The notes beneath the pieces were generated by a model. The model did not search any database, was not told where the DNA came from, and saw only the letters and a list, made by a program, of their open reading frames with translations. 64,000 bases of DNA from Pyrocephalus nanus (Eukaryota; Chordata; Aves; Passeriformes; Tyrannidae), in contig CM076259.1 of NCBI GenBank assembly GCA_038380795.1, forward strand, positions 73,342,200 through 73,406,199. The letters are read 5' to 3'. How positions within the stretch are numbered: the stretch's first letter is position 1; each line of letters opens with the position of its first letter. The position numbers and the translations under genes were made by a program. This document shows, piece by piece, positions 11,872 to 24,365 of this stretch.

Positions 11872-12051
11872 AATATGTTATCACACAGGCACCATCAGTG
11901 ATGGGCTCAGCTTTGACAGCAGAGGGTCTGTCTTGGAGCCAGCTGGCATTGGCTCTGTCAAACACAGGGAAAGCTTCTGGCATCTTCTCACATAAGACAC
12001 TGCTGAAGCCTCCTTTCTCCCACTTAAAAATTTGCCACAAAAGCCAATACA

Positions 12052-12056
12052 GTAAA
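12052..12056. repeat. 5-bp target-site duplication, right copy
   Basis: GTAAA immediately after the LTR terminus CA at 12051, identical to 9934-9938. Confidence 0.8.
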
Positions 12057-13424
12057 GGAAAGGAAAAAAATGAGCAATTTCTCTTTCTTACTATTATCTT
12101 CTGAATGTAAAAGATTGTTCCCAGATTGGTCATTTACATTGGCCCAATGTAAGTTTTCCAGAGTTGATCCCAAATAGCCAGTGGCACAAGTTACAGGTCA
12201 GTGGAAGCCACAGTTCTTTTTTGATTAATAATTTACAAACTGTTTCATTAATTTTACATGTTAAGCATCATGTACCTCATACTTGTATATTGACTAATTA
12301 CATTATACATATACTAAGCACACACTCAAGTGCCAGTCACTAACAGTGTGTTTTATTAAATGTCTCAGATTGTCAATTATGTAATTTTCTGTTTTCTTTC
12401 CAAAATACCGGAACTGTGCTGGGTAGGCTTTGTTAGTTTTGATTGACTTCATGCATCCCTCTCATTTAGTTTATTATTTTTCTACTTTTAAAGCATAGAC
12501 ATATCTGTGTTTTTTGATCAGCTATCCTATTTGAGAGTAATTTTTTTAGCCTTTATTTTTAATGTCAGGGTGAAATGAATGTAAGATTACCTTCTGGCTC
12601 ACCTGGATTCAGAACTGAATATGTTACAGTAATGATGCAGCTAAGTTTCAGTCAAAAGGTTCACAAATAGTTTGTGAAAGGGTAAAAGTTCTCATACCCT
12701 TATGACTTCATCAGAACAAGATGAAGAGTAGTGGAATAAAATCAAGAGAAGCGTACATACAGTGATACAGAATGTCATACCATTTCTCACAGGTATATGC
12801 TCAGTGCAATGAAATTGAGAAAAGTGAATGAAAAACTAAAAGTTAATACTGTAGCAGAGAATAAGAAATTAAAAATTGAAAAGTTGGAAAAAAGAAAAAA
12901 AGAAAAATGCTTATATACTAGAGGTGAGTTAAAATGGATAAGTGAGTGTAATAGTTTTATTTGCTCATCCTGTCACTTTCCCGAACCACTCATACAGATC
13001 AAAACAAGAAGTATATAGGATTTAAATGTTATCATATATGAAACCAGGAAAAAAGAAAAAATAAAAAGACAGGCAGTGTTTTAGGTTGGGCTTTGGAACA
13101 CTTTTTTAGTGGATTTTTTATTCTTAAGGAAATTTATTCTTATTATTAAGGAAACCACCAGAAACAGATAAGACTAGTATTTTTCACTAGTATTTGTACA
13201 CAAATACTTTGTATAAGTATCCAGTCACTGTAACCTTTTTATCCAATTTTTTTCCTTCTAACTTCACCCTAAAATGAGAAATCAAAATTTTATTCGAAAT
13301 TTCAAAGTATTAAAGATCCAAATTATAAACAGTACTTTTAATTCTTACTATATTTAGTGTTGCAATAGCATCAAAGGACATTAAAAAATTCCTGCTCTCG
13401 TGTACTTTTTCTAACCTGTTATGC
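12057..13424. other. AT-rich unique-looking DNA
   Basis: No repeat or gene recognised. A Lys-rich 73-codon open frame at 12797-13018 covers an A-rich stretch and is probably chance. Confidence 0.55.
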
Positions 13425-14040
13425 TATGGTAGGTTGACTTTGGGCAGCTGCCAGTCATTCAGCTGCTCTGTTACCACTCACCCTCACTCTGAACAGGACA
13501 GGGGAGAAAATATGATGAAAATGTTTCTGGCTGCAATTAATACAGGGAATTCACTTAACAATTGCTGTGCCTTGTGGTAAAGAGGCTCAACTTGAGGAAA
13601 AATAATTTATTTAATGTCCAACTAAAAATGGAGCTGGATGATGAGAAACTAAGACAAAACGAAAGCAACCTTCTTCCCATTCATCTTCTCCCCAATTCCT
13701 TTCCTTTATTTCTCTTTTACCTCCTCCCCATCCTGAAGCACCTCCTCTCCTTCCTCATCTTGGTGACTGGAGGAGTTTTCTGTCACTTCTCACACACTGT
13801 CTGTGAGTGTTTCACCCTTTCTTTAAGTACACTTTCCCTGAAGTGTCAACACGTCAGGGTGTCAGAACTGAGGGGCTCAGCCATGCCTCTTCAGCCAAGA
13901 GGAAGGCTTCTATGATTAGTTGAAGGGTTCAAGGAGAAGGAGAACAAAGAGCAGTGAACAGGGATTGAGTCAGGGGTTACCTGAGACAACTGGACCTCTA
14001 CAGTCCTCTGATGCCCAAAGGGGGACATCAAAGAATGGTA
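13425..14040 (-). mobile_element. ERV LTR related to the 9.9-kb LTR, right end uncertain
   Basis: Same plus-strand layout as the LTR at 9939. It starts near 'tatggtaggttgactttggg' (13425, the first TG mutated to TA), followed by 'aacaggacaggggagaaaat' near 13492. A block at 13556-13640 ('aaagaggctcaacttgagga') lines up with 10070-10150 of the first copy. Beyond about 13740 the sequence differs, so it is a variant or a chimera. The right end was not located; 13915-14135 are all possible. No target duplication was found. It has the same orientation as the first copy, with 1.4 kb of unrelated DNA between. Confidence 0.6.
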
Positions 14041-14235
14041 AGAGAACTGTCAGAATTTCTTGTGAGTCAGCTTTCTACCATCTTTCAAATGGATTGGATA
14101 GTAGAGAAGGTCTTAGACAACAGAAGTGTTGATAAGCTTTGAAAACCACCTAATCGACATTCTTAGGACAGCACTAAATAACATTAGTAGCTCTTACACA
14201 ATATTTTTCGTCTGAAGGCCTGAAAATTCTTTGTA

Positions 14236-14350
14236 GTTGATTAGACAAAGCCTTGAGCTTCTTGGTCTCAAGTCCCAGGTGCCCCTACTTTGAGCAGGAG
14301 GATGGACTGGAGATTTCCTGATGTTCTTTTCCACCAAAATAAATCTGTGA
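14236..14350 (+). mobile_element. CR1 LINE 3'-end fragment, diverged
   Basis: Contains 'ctactttgagcaggaggatg' then 'gactggagatttcctgatgt' and 'tcttttccaccaaaataaat', the usual CR1 order of GAGCAGG, GGACTAGATGA and CTTCCAACC. It is strongly mutated and 5'-truncated. Confidence 0.7.
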
Positions 14351-17300
14351 GCCTATGGTTTTTAAAGATACATAATGGACAATTTTGATTATTTTGCAAC
14401 TACCTAATCTACTTTTTAAATTTAATATTAACATTTCTGTGCATGTAAATTTCAGATTTCCATTAAGAATACTGTACTATCACAGGTAGGGTAACTGATT
14501 AACTTGGGAAGAGTTGATGAGGAAAAAAGTGAGACAAAACCAAGATGTGATCAACATTATTAATTCTTTGTGACATCCTGAATGACATTAACACAAATAT
14601 AAGAGTGAAAATTGATAAAAAGAAAATGAGACAGCTATGTGGATTTTGTTGCCCTGTAGTTATTCAGTTCACTTAAACTGAAAAAGATCCTTTGACTAGT
14701 GAAGTGATGTCCTGCGTGCCTTGGATTCCTCATCTATAAAGCTGGCATAATTATATTTCTTTTTCAAAGTTATTTAAGACTTATTTTAAAAAGTTCATAG
14801 AAGGGTAGTCTATTATGTACAGTAATATTCCTCTTCTTTTTTTTTTTTTTCCAGAAATATGCATAACCAAGAAAGCATTATGGCAACTAAGGATATTAGT
14901 TAACTTAAAGGATCACTTAGCACAAAATTTGAGGGAAGGAGATTATTGGGATACTTATACAGTCTAAAGTGCTTTTGCAGAAGATAGAGAATCCTAGTAG
15001 AGGGAAATATTCTTCACAGAGGTAAAAGCAAAAGATGAAAACATTTCATTTTTCATAGCAGATAGTCAGATATATGTTGATTTTTCCAAAATGTACTGGG
15101 TAAAAGTTATCATTGGAATAGATTTAAGCTTCAGACATACACAAATCAGATGTCTAAGCTCCCACTGTGACCCTTGTGAGCTATTAAGTTGCCCTACATT
15201 ACATTTCTGGATCTACTTAGCTGTGGCAGGAGTCTGTTCCTTAAACAATATTTCCTAAGGCAGTTTTAGATGTCCTAATTCACTCCATCTGGCCTCTTAC
15301 TCCTCCTCCAGAAGACCACAGGTAAACTGGGTCCTCTGCCGCATCTGCCAGCTCCATATGATTGCATTGAATAGCCTAAGGTGTTTCAGAAGATAATATT
15401 CAACATTTGAATTTAGGCAAATAAATCACAAATTTGACCACACCAAGTCACTCTCCATATAATCTAGTCTTTTTTGTGAAAATTTAATCTAAATTATGTG
15501 TTGGTGACTGAAATGAGAGATGAATTGAATAACCTGCGAAAGACAAGCATGAACAGGGAGTTGACAGACTTGAATTCTGGTCAAAGTTCCACTGCATTTA
15601 GCTGTAAAGCCTCTGTTTTTGTTTCTTTTTTCTCTTTGGAGAAAATAGTGAGACTTACCTTCTACTGTATAGCACTCTCAGAACTTAAGACGAAAAATGT
15701 TGAGTAAGAACTATTAAAATTACTCAGTCCTGCTCTAGGGATGCCAATTAATGATTAATTCTTCTATTATCAATGTTGTTACAGTTATAGTCCCTGCTAA
15801 AAAGAATAATTTGGGCTTTCTTTATATCAACTGATTCAAAGAAAATGTTTCAAAATTTCAGATTACAGTGCTTATGCTCTGACCTTTTCGTCTACAAGTT
15901 TACCCAAACCAGGCAACACTTTCTCCAAATCCCTATGAAATCATTACCCATCAGGGTTTCCATAGACTATCATCATTTTGTTGGTTTCTTAGTTATACAA
16001 GACCCTATTTTATTCCCTCTATCTCTAGTTAGAGATATTCATATTCTGAAGTCTGAAGCAGCATGAGAACTAAAAGAGAAACATACATTTTGACACCTCA
16101 GAATGTAAGTATGCCTATGAAAATACACATGCACACACATACATTATTTTTTTCTAAAAATTATCATAATTTTCCCCCTAACTGAACAAAGTGGGTATTT
16201 GAGATAACAAATTGAAAAAGAAAGTATACTATCAAATAAGTTTTGCTTACAGCAGAGAACAACTCATACAACTCATAAGTTTATTTCATCTCTCCGAAGT
16301 AGCATTTTTATTTTTATTCATAAACATTTTTCATGGAGTCAGCCAAGTTATCATTATACTGTCGTTCAATCCACCCTTCTATATATATGCTAGTGGTGGT
16401 TTGTGTGCTGTTCCAAAAAATCTAGTAATGTACTCTGAATATGCTGCAAAATACATCAGAAGGAAAGGTCAAATGATTTTATATGCCACTTCACTGCTGT
16501 GTTTATTCTGATAATGAGATATAAGAGTTGAAAGATGGGAAGTCTCTTCCTGTGCATGCTTTGCAAACTAAGAATCAAAAATTAAAGGAGAGATTTTAAA
16601 TATAAATTCAGACAGGTAGATGTGTTATGAACAATAATGTTGTTACACACATAAAATTATCTCTCTTTTTTTTTTTTTTTCTTATATTCTGTTCTGTTTC
16701 TTACACTTTCTGCCCTCTTCGTTTTGTCCTTATAACTCTTTGGTTCTTTATTTTATTTTTTTTAGCGTATATTTCAAGAGTTGTTATGTTTTGGTTTTTA
16801 ACTTCCTATCTTCAAATGCCTGAAGCCTATTTAAGGTAAATCCTCTTAGTTCAGCCTTGCTATGGTAGTGGAAGGCATGACAAGTCTTTAATTACAGATG
16901 TCTCCATTGTACCTTTTACATATGTTTTTAATTTCTCAGGCATTTCCCTTTTAATGTCATTTCATTATCCCATTATTGCTGCTAATTTTACTCATTTGAG
17001 AAGCTGTTAAGAAATACTAAGCTAATTAAATAAGATGGATTTCACTGGTAAAGGAGATTTATTTTTCCATTGTGCAGGCAGAAGAAAAAAGGAAGATTAA
17101 AGAAATTAATCCATCTATTTGTACCAAATTATTAAAAGAAAAAGTGCTGAATATATATTTATGAAGAATATTGTTCCCTAGTAAAGAGAACAGTGGTCTG
17201 ATACTCATAGATGAAGTTTTGATTTGTTTGCTGGACTACCCTAGGCAAGGTACCTTACTATGTGTCTTTCTTCTAGTCTATTAAATCAAGGTAGTTGCAA

Positions 17301-17427
17301 TGGCATAACACTTTTAGTTTTTTTAAGTTAAATTTTATTATTTTTCCACAATGGAATTTAATTTTTAAGGACCTACTTAGATCACTTTAATGCACCTACT
17401 TAGATCACACATTCTGGGAGTATGTTT
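14351..17427. other. AT-rich unique-looking DNA
   Basis: No gene or mobile element recognised. It includes T-runs near 14837-14851 and 16668-16680 and several short Phe/Leu-rich open frames over T-rich sequence. The stretch 15160-15400 is somewhat less AT-rich but matched nothing I know. Confidence 0.55.
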
Positions 17428-18570
17428 GGATCACAGAAACACAGAATATGCTGAGTTGGAAGGGGCCAAAAAAGATCATTGAGTCCAACCCTTAGCCCTG
17501 CACAGGACCATCCCCAAGAGTCACACAATGGGCCTGAGAGTATCTCCCAAATGCTTCTTGAACTCTGGCAGGTTTGGTGCTGTGACCACTTCCCTGGGGA
17601 ACCAGTGCCCAATCACCCTCTGGGTGAAGAACATTTTTCTAACATCCAACCTAAACCTCCCTTGACACGATTTCTGGCCATTTCCTTTGGTCCTGTCACT
17701 GGAGAAGCCAGAGAGGCTCCAGGTCGGAACAGACCAAGTGACCTCAGCCACTCCTCATATGGCTTCACCTCAAGGCCTTTCACCGTATTTGTTGCCTTCC
17801 TTTGGACACCTACCAATGGTTTAATGTCTTTCTTATACTGCAGTGCCCAAAACTGCACACAGGACTTGAGGTGAGGCTGCCCTAGTGCAGAGTAACACAA
17901 TCACCTGTCTTGACCAGCTGGCAATGCTTTGCCTGATCACCCCCAGGACATGGTTTGCCCTCCTGGCTGCCAGGGCACTGCTGACTCAGATTCAACTGGC
18001 TGTCGACCAGGACCCCAAGGTCCCTTTCTATGGCATCTCATCTTTTCCAGCATCTCGTTCCCCAGGCTGTACGTACATCCAGTGTTGCCCCATCCCAAGT
18101 GCAGAATTCGGCACTTCCTCTTTTTGAACTTCATATGGTTGGTGATTGCCCAGTCCTCTAATTTGTTGAGGTCTCTCTGCAGGGCCTCCCTGCCTTTGAG
18201 GGGGTCAACAGCACTTCCTAGTTTTGTGTCATCTGCAAACTTGCTTTGTATCTCTTTCAGTCCTGTGTCCAAGCCATTCATGAAGATGTTGAAGAGCACA
18301 GGACCTAAGATGGAGCCCTGTGGAACCCCACTAGTGGCAGGTCACCAGTCTGATGTTCCCCATTCACTATTACCCTCTGTGCTCGATCCCTGAGCCAATT
18401 GCTCACCCACTGTATGATGTGTTTATCCAGCTGTGTGCTGGACTTTTTGTCCAGAAGGATCCTATGAGAGACAGTATTGAAAGCTTTGCTGAAATCCCAA
18501 AAGATTGCATCGGCTCACTTCCCTTGACCAGCTAGGATGGTTACCTTGTTGATAGGTACAGGAACCCACG
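17428..18570 (-). mobile_element. CR1 LINE, 1.1 kb, with ORF2 reverse-transcriptase remnant
   Basis: A minus-strand CR1 running from its 3' tail at 17428 (plus strand 'gatcacagaaacacagaata') upstream to about 18570. Translation of the minus strand shows conserved reverse-transcriptase parts in order. A motif-A-like SKAFNTVSHRILLDK lies near 18470, a [17 protein letters not shown] region near 18290, and the catalytic FADD (normally YADD) at about 18228-18239. After these comes [11 protein letters not shown] near 18110. At least one frameshift separates motif A from the FADD segment, and the 5' half including the endonuclease is absent, so it is a pseudogene. It is the longest near-contiguous CR1 piece in the window. 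Confidence 0.93.
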
Positions 18571-20544
18571 TCTGGATCTGACTATTGGAGGAAATTCAAT
18601 AAACAAAAGCAGAGCCATTTTTTTTCAATACTGACATTTAATAAAGTCTTTATTCATTTGTCGTTGCATGACAAAACATTCAACAAAACTATTTTTCTCT
18701 CTGCCTATTTAACACATGGTGATGGTAACACTGCATGTAAGAAATATGCATATATGAAGCATTCACTACTTTTCTGGAAAGATGGAGAGATTATAAATTG
18801 AATGAAAAGTTAATTGAATTAGCATTTTAAACATGAAACTAAAATGATCTAAAATTTCACATATTGTTCTTTGACAAAACATCAAAGTAAAGTCTACAAG
18901 TTTTGCACTTGGGTCCTCTCCAACCTGCCAACATACACATAAATCTGTCTAAAATAAGTTATGTGCAACCAAAGGGACCTAAAAACTAGCAAATCAGTTT
19001 CAGAAATCTGTTTTTCCATTTTGGGAAATACGATTTATATAAAAAAATTAGGAAAAAAAAAGACAAATTCAGTATTGATGTAAATGAATGATATACAAAA
19101 ATAATCACTCTCTAAAGATAGTTAAATGAGAAAATATGTGTATGTTTCTGACCAGGAATGATGGTAGTTGAACATTTTTGACTTCAAGGATTATATCTTG
19201 TTTTTTATGGTCAAATTAGCAACAAGTACTCACACTAAATATGTTATTAGCAGGCTTTTTACAAGCTTTCTCCTTCAAATTAAATACAATTACCTTGAGA
19301 TCTCCTCTTTATACAGTTTGAATTCCCATAAGAACTTCAACAAACATTGGGCAAATTTATAATCAATTGAGAGTCAATTGCTTTGCTTAGAAAACACTGA
19401 CAGAGCCATCTTGTCTATATATTTAATAGAAGGAGAAAATATATTTAATGAAGGGGAAAAAGGTAGGTGGAAATACGAGTATATAGATTCCTCTCCAGAA
19501 GCAAAGTTTTAATAATTATTCACTTCTATTGGTTGTAACATTGGTGACAATACTAAAGCCGAATGAAACCATTGTCTACTGGTGGTGGCTATAAAACTTT
19601 AGAAGTACATCCTCATCCGTTTTAACAGTCACTAGTAAGATTTCAAAGTCAGGGAACAAAAAGACTGGGGACAGAAATTTGCTTCAGAAACCTTAATTTG
19701 ATCATTATTTTTTGTACAAATTCTGATACCTGTATGAACTTTTCCCATTACACCCATGTTGAGGATAAAGTTCCATTAAGAAGCAGTTCCTCAATTCCTT
19801 TGTTTCCCCAATAGTAAATAGCATTGATGTAGGTTTTATTTGTCTTATGCTAATCTAGAGCTGTTCTAAATTCAAAACTACTATTTGACAGGTAATTAAA
19901 TTTCCTCTTTTCTTTTTATTACAACAGTATGGGAATACTCTGTTAATTTAGTAGCATATACTGTGTGTACATCAATGTGAATGAAGTATTACTAGCCTGT
20001 TTTTATGAAGAGTGAAGACAAAGCCAACAGCATTATTTTCAACTACCTAATTTAAAAAACCTATGGCATGATTTTTCAGACTATTTAGTGTGCAGTATTC
20101 TATACTTTCAAAGTTCATTGACTCAGCCCTACTTCTGAGAGGAATATTGCCTTTGCATTAGTACCCCATAAAATGAAAATTATTAGAAAGCACAAAAGAT
20201 TGCTTGCATCATAGTGATGACATTATAAGAAGGAACTAATTATAAAAAGCTTTAAGTAGCCATATATCATTTAACCCACACTTTAGATGCCAAAGTAAAG
20301 AGCAGCGCAATTCTCATCAGGCACTGTTAATCCATAAAGCAAATAGGGTATTCATGTGAAAAAGAACAGCCTAGAAAACCTAGGTTTACTCAGCTAATTT
20401 CCTTCAGTGTAATTTTCCTACAACAAATCTGTAGCTTTAAAAGTCCTAGATGTGGTACACAAATCCAACTTATATAACCAATGTCACAGTTTGGAGAAGC
20501 AAAGAACATGGTGCATTAAGATCAAGTTATGGATCATTTAAACT
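18571..20544. other. AT-rich unique-looking DNA
   Basis: Non-coding AT-rich sequence with no repeat recognised. Short open frames have no domain. Confidence 0.55.
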
Positions 20545-21005
20545 AACTAGACATACACAGATTCATGAGACCAGATGAGATCTATTCAGAGGTGCTGAAA
20601 TACCTGAGTTATGTCACTGGGAGGTTGCTCTTTATCATCTGTGAAAAGTCATGTCAATTGAGGCTGGGGGGGGCGGGGGGTAAAGAAGGTGTCAACTTCA
20701 AGGAGAGACAAAAGAAGAATCAGGGATGTATTGGCCAGTCAACCTATCTTCAGACTTTGGGAAAATTACAGAGCAAAGTTTTTTAAAGCTATTTTCAAAC
20801 ACATGATAAACAAGAAGGTGATTTTTAGCAGCCAATGTGAATTTACCAAGGATATATCACGTCAGAACATCCTGATTGTATTATTCTGTGTTATGTTGAC
20901 TGTTTTTTGGTATGATAACAAAATAGAGAATGACATTTATCCTGACTTTAGCAATGTGTTTGGCATTCTCTCCAATAATTTCCTCCAATCATATTGCCAG
21001 GGCTC
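20545..21005 (+). mobile_element. CR1 LINE internal fragment, RT N-terminal region
   Basis: Sense CR1 ORF2 sequence. The plus-strand translation near 20780-20880 reads FKAIFKHMINKKVIFSSQ followed by FTKD, equivalent to the conserved '...SKHM..KKVI..SQHGFTKG' stretch before motif A. Near 20935-20985 IYPDFSNVFGILSNN corresponds to motif A (normally YLDFSKAFDTVSHN). The motif-A second Asp is replaced and frames are broken. A G-rich run interrupts it at about 20664-20679. Both ends of the element are lost. Confidence 0.8.
20664..20679 (+). repeat. G-run inside CR1 fragment
   Basis: Eight G, one C and six G in a row, unusual in this AT-rich window and absent from other CR1 copies here. Confidence 0.8.
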
Positions 21006-21539
21006 TGAGTGCACTAATAAGACCTAATGAACCTGAGCAGCATCACCTGGAGCTTCCCATACACACCTGCTACCCATGAGCACAGAACCTCTTTTTAAGC
21101 TTAAGGTTTTACTTCCCTGTCTGAGGTATGCTGGATGAATATTTGTTTCTATGCTCTGTCCATGCACACTGTTGAAACAGACTTAAAGCTGTGGCTTACA
21201 TTTTAGCCATAATAATCACTTGCCCGATGATCATAGAATTTGTTGCCAGCTCTGATCTGTGGATAGACTTCCTGGATAGACTTTGGATTTATCTTTTCAC
21301 CATGAACTTGCTTGATGATTTAGACTCTTGGATGGTCTTTATGCTATGCTATCTTTTCTGGCAGTGATACAACTGTTAATTCCTATCACCATTCTGTTCT
21401 CTTTGTCTGATGTTGGCACTGTAGTGTCTTGGTGAAGTCATTTCCTGGCAATGTGTGTGAGGTAGTCACAAAACCCAAGTTTGATTATTCACATTTTAAT
21501 GGTATGAGTGTGTGGTACTGTGCGAATCTCTATTCCACC
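21006..21539. other. Unassigned non-coding DNA
   Basis: Lies between the CR1 RT fragment and the ERV-like repeat. Part of it may belong to the left end of that repeat, whose boundary I could not fix. Confidence 0.4.
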
Positions 21540-22946
21540 AATGTTATCTGATCAGAAACCTTATAATTGGGAGGTTAAAAAAAAATGACAAAAAACTCTA
21601 AACATAGAGACATAAACCTGACCAAATTAATATGGAGACAGTGATAGGAATCAAACCTTACTAGTCACACTAATTTATGGGCTATCAAAAAACTAAAGGT
21701 AAATTGGGGGGGAGAGGTGGGGGAAGGGAAAAAGGGTACAGGAGGTGGGGAGGGATGGGACAGGTCCTGACACCAGGCTAGGAGGAGGGAGGGAATCTAC
21801 AGTATTATACAAGCCCATGGTGCGGGGAAGGGAGGACAGGAAGTGCGAAAGGGATGTTATAGGCAGCAAAAGGTACGAAAAACATGAGGTCATACATAAA
21901 CCGAGGACAGTCAGTATGCCAGTATGGCTGAGCTCTGTGCCTGATATCTGCAGTTTGTCCTGTCTTATTAAACATTCTCATAATTAACTGTTTCATTGCA
22001 CTCTATTCTATGTGTACGTATGTGACTCTGCAAAGATTCAGCGCCAACTATTGAAGAGAGTAGCACAAGAGTCCTGGGTGTTCAGTTTACTCTAACTTGA
22101 GTTAGAACAGGGATGTGGTGTCCTTGTCCTGGAAGGTGAGCTACTGTAGCTCATGTGATGTCATCAGTATTGGCTGCTGACACAGAGGGCACTGTTAACC
22201 TCCAGCCATTGGAGCAGGGCTGTAAGACACCTGTATGTCTGAGATTGGCTGCTGGAAGCAAGTGTCTGTATCTTCACCAAACCAGCTGTATATGTGCATT
22301 TGCTGGTAAACTTCAAGTTTAATGTGCTGGTGAATAGGGATCCTCAGGTCCAGCCTAGGAGATTGGTGGGGCAGAGACTCTGTGCTGATTTTCAAGGGGA
22401 TCTGTCAGTGTGGAGTGTCTGTGGGATGACTGTGTGAGTGCTGCGTGTTTGCAGTGAGCATCCAGCTGTGCTAGCTGGAGAAATGGGGACCTGTGGGGTG
22501 AGTAAAAGAGGCCTGGATCCCGTCAGAGGTGCCAGACAGTAGAGGAGCTGTGCTGGTTCTAGGAGGATGTGTAACTCTGTGTGCTTGTGAACATGGGGAG
22601 TGCCATGTGTGGGCACTAGTGAACTCCTGCCTCTGCCAGGCCAAGAGGAGGAAAGGATATGGCATTCCAGACTCGTGTCTGGTGTGAACTGTGTGTGGCT
22701 GCTCTTGAAGACAGAGCCTTGTCTGTGGTTGCCTGCCTAACCAGCCTTGTCAGTGTCCCTTGTCCGGGGCACATGCTCAGCTTTGCTACTGGTTGAAAGT
22801 GTAAACGGGAAGCCAGCAGCATCCTTCAGCCTGAGCAGGGAGCCTGAGTCCCCTGGACACTGGTCTGGACTTCAGCAAACAGGCAAAAGGCAACCTTGGG
22901 CTGGAGTTGCTGGAGGGGACTGCACCCATCCCAGTATCCCTTAACA
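21540..22946 (+). mobile_element. ERV-like repeat, copy 1 (about 1.4 kb)
   Basis: A less AT-rich block homologous to a second copy at 30.56-31.29 kb in the same orientation. Shared landmarks, in order, are 'atctgatca' near 21548, 'ccttactagtcacactaatt' near 21655, 'gcttgtgaac' near 22582, 'ctcctgcctctgccaggcca' near 22624, 'gtgtctggtgtgaa' near 22675, and a common right boundary '...tatcccttaaca' at 22946. Near 22036-22052 'cagcgccaac' weakly resembles the core of a Lys-tRNA primer-binding site. Thus 21.54-22.03 kb could be a 5' LTR and the rest a retroviral leader. Alternatively the whole block is one long LTR-like unit ending in ACA. No gag, pol or env reading frame is visible. Confidence 0.5.
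21703..21772 (+). repeat. G-rich tract with quadruplex potential
   Basis: Many runs of three or more G on the plus strand separated by one to seven bases, beginning with a run of seven G at about 21704. Lies inside the ERV-like repeat copy 1 and is missing from copy 2. Confidence 0.75.
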
Positions 22947-23034
22947 CATGGCAAATCATATAATGAAGTATATGTGTGGTCCTAAACTCAATTCACAGGA
23001 CTATATATCAAAACATGACAGAAGAGTCAGCATC

Positions 23035-23098
23035 TTTTGCAAGACTGGACTAGATGATCTCAAAAGATTCCTTCAAACCCAAACAATGCTGTAATTCA
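23035..23098 (+). mobile_element. CR1 LINE 3'-tail fragment
   Basis: 'gactggactagatgatctca' then 'cttcaaacccaaacaatgct' is the terminal CR1 block with a degraded tail. Only about 65 bp is recognisable. It begins about 90 bp after the ERV-like repeat ends. Confidence 0.8.
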
Positions 23099-24184
23099 GC
23101 AACTAAGTTAGCAACACAACAAAGATTTTAATGAAAATATCTTAACTTTACAAGCAACTAACAGTGCAGCTGAAATCTGAAATTCTTATATAGATCTTCA
23201 ATATGAACAGTTAATCTGTTTCTCATATCTGTAACCAGAGCTATGGTATTTGTAAAGCATGTTCTGCAGGAACATTTTTCACGTGAATTCATTAATTACA
23301 ACTCATGTCTCAGAGTTACCTTAGAAATGTTGGGCAAAGATCTTCAAATTAAGTACTTTAGAGGATGTTTTTTAATTCAAAAGGAACAGATGCATATGAC
23401 AATAACTGGAAATACACTTATGACAGTGAAGCTATGTATTCATGAAAACACTTCAAGCAAGCTTGTAAAAGCTTCTCTGCACTCTATTGACATTCATGTC
23501 AAAACCACAGAATGAAAATGTTCATTAATGGAGCTTTACAGCCAGCCATTTTGCCTTTAGTGTTAATGCAACAGACCAAAGTACAGTTACCATTCATAAC
23601 AGAATATTTTAAAATTACTGTTTAGTTAACCAAAAGGTTTCAATGAGTATACACATGGCACCTTCATCTTATTTCCTCATAACATGAATGTATAGCAGAG
23701 ATTAAACTGCTACTTACTGCCCATTTGATTAAAAAGTTCACTACCAGTCTGATAATTTTAATCCTAATTAGTATATAATTAGTTCCAATACCACTAAAAA
23801 CAACTTTGAAAATATTTTTTTTTCCACAAATAAGAATACAGTATAAGACAGGAAAATAAATACACAGTAAAATAATCCAGGAAATATAACCTTAGTAATC
23901 CTGTTTCCTTATACACCAGAGAAGATGGAGAATTATGATCTCTAGAAAGATAGGTACTCAATTTAGAGGATACAAAGTATACACAGTCTTTTGTATGAAA
24001 ACTGAAAGCTGTGCTATTCATAAGAATTATTCTTTTCTTTTGACCTACTCAGTGTAGAACTGAAAAAAGTCATTAAGAGTGAGTACATTCCTGCAGCAGC
24101 AGCATCAAAATGTCTTTTTTCTCACATAAAGTTAAGAAAAGACAAACAATTTTAAATAATTTAATGGAAATATAAGATGCATCC
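23099..24184. other. AT-rich unique-looking DNA
   Basis: No feature recognised. An open frame at 23243-23515 (90 codons) has no domain. Confidence 0.55.
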
Positions 24185-24365
24185 AGCATAAAGCAGGCTG
24201 GCCAGATGTAATGTGAGCTCTCTGTCATTGAAGGTTTCTAGAACCCAACTTGAAAAAATCTGAGCTGCCTTATCTAATTTTACAGTTGATCCCATTTTGA
24301 GCAGGAAGTTGGACTAGAGATCTAAGATCTCTGAATTACTCAATAACAGCATGATCCTATGAACT
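24185..24365 (+). mobile_element. CR1 LINE 3'-end fragment
   Basis: Diverged sense CR1: 'aagcaggctggccagatgta', 'gaaggtttctagaacccaac', 'ttgagcaggaagttggacta' and a final 'catgatcctatga' tail near 24350. It is 5'-truncated and non-coding. Confidence 0.8.

Larger units (their letters stand above)
9939..12051 (-). mobile_element. Avian ERV LTR, solo, split by a nested insertion
   Basis: A long terminal repeat read on the minus strand. On the plus strand it begins TGTGGTGGGCTGACC at 9939 and ends CCAATACA at 12051, giving the TG...CA termini of an LTR. The 5 bp before it (GTAAA, 9934-9938) are repeated exactly after it (GTAAA, 12052-12056), a 5-bp target-site duplication. Internal landmarks include 'catgggttgagatgaggaca' near 10030, a run of repeated 'ctcca..gtg' units at 10380-10640, and 'cagctggcattggctctgtc' near 11938. 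Body sequence occupies about 9939-10828 and 11848-12051; the roughly 1 kb between is foreign. It resembles an LTR group widespread in songbirds, which I remember as TguLTR5-like; the name is tentative. No coding region accompanies it, consistent with a solo LTR. Confidence 0.85.

Noticed and set aside
12797..13018. Lys-rich coiled-coil-like open frame
   Set aside because: It is a by-product of A-rich sequence; composition explains it.
9939..14040. The 9.9-kb and 13.4-kb LTRs as the two ends of one provirus
   Set aside because: The first LTR has its own exact target duplication on both sides, and the DNA between shows no retroviral sequence.
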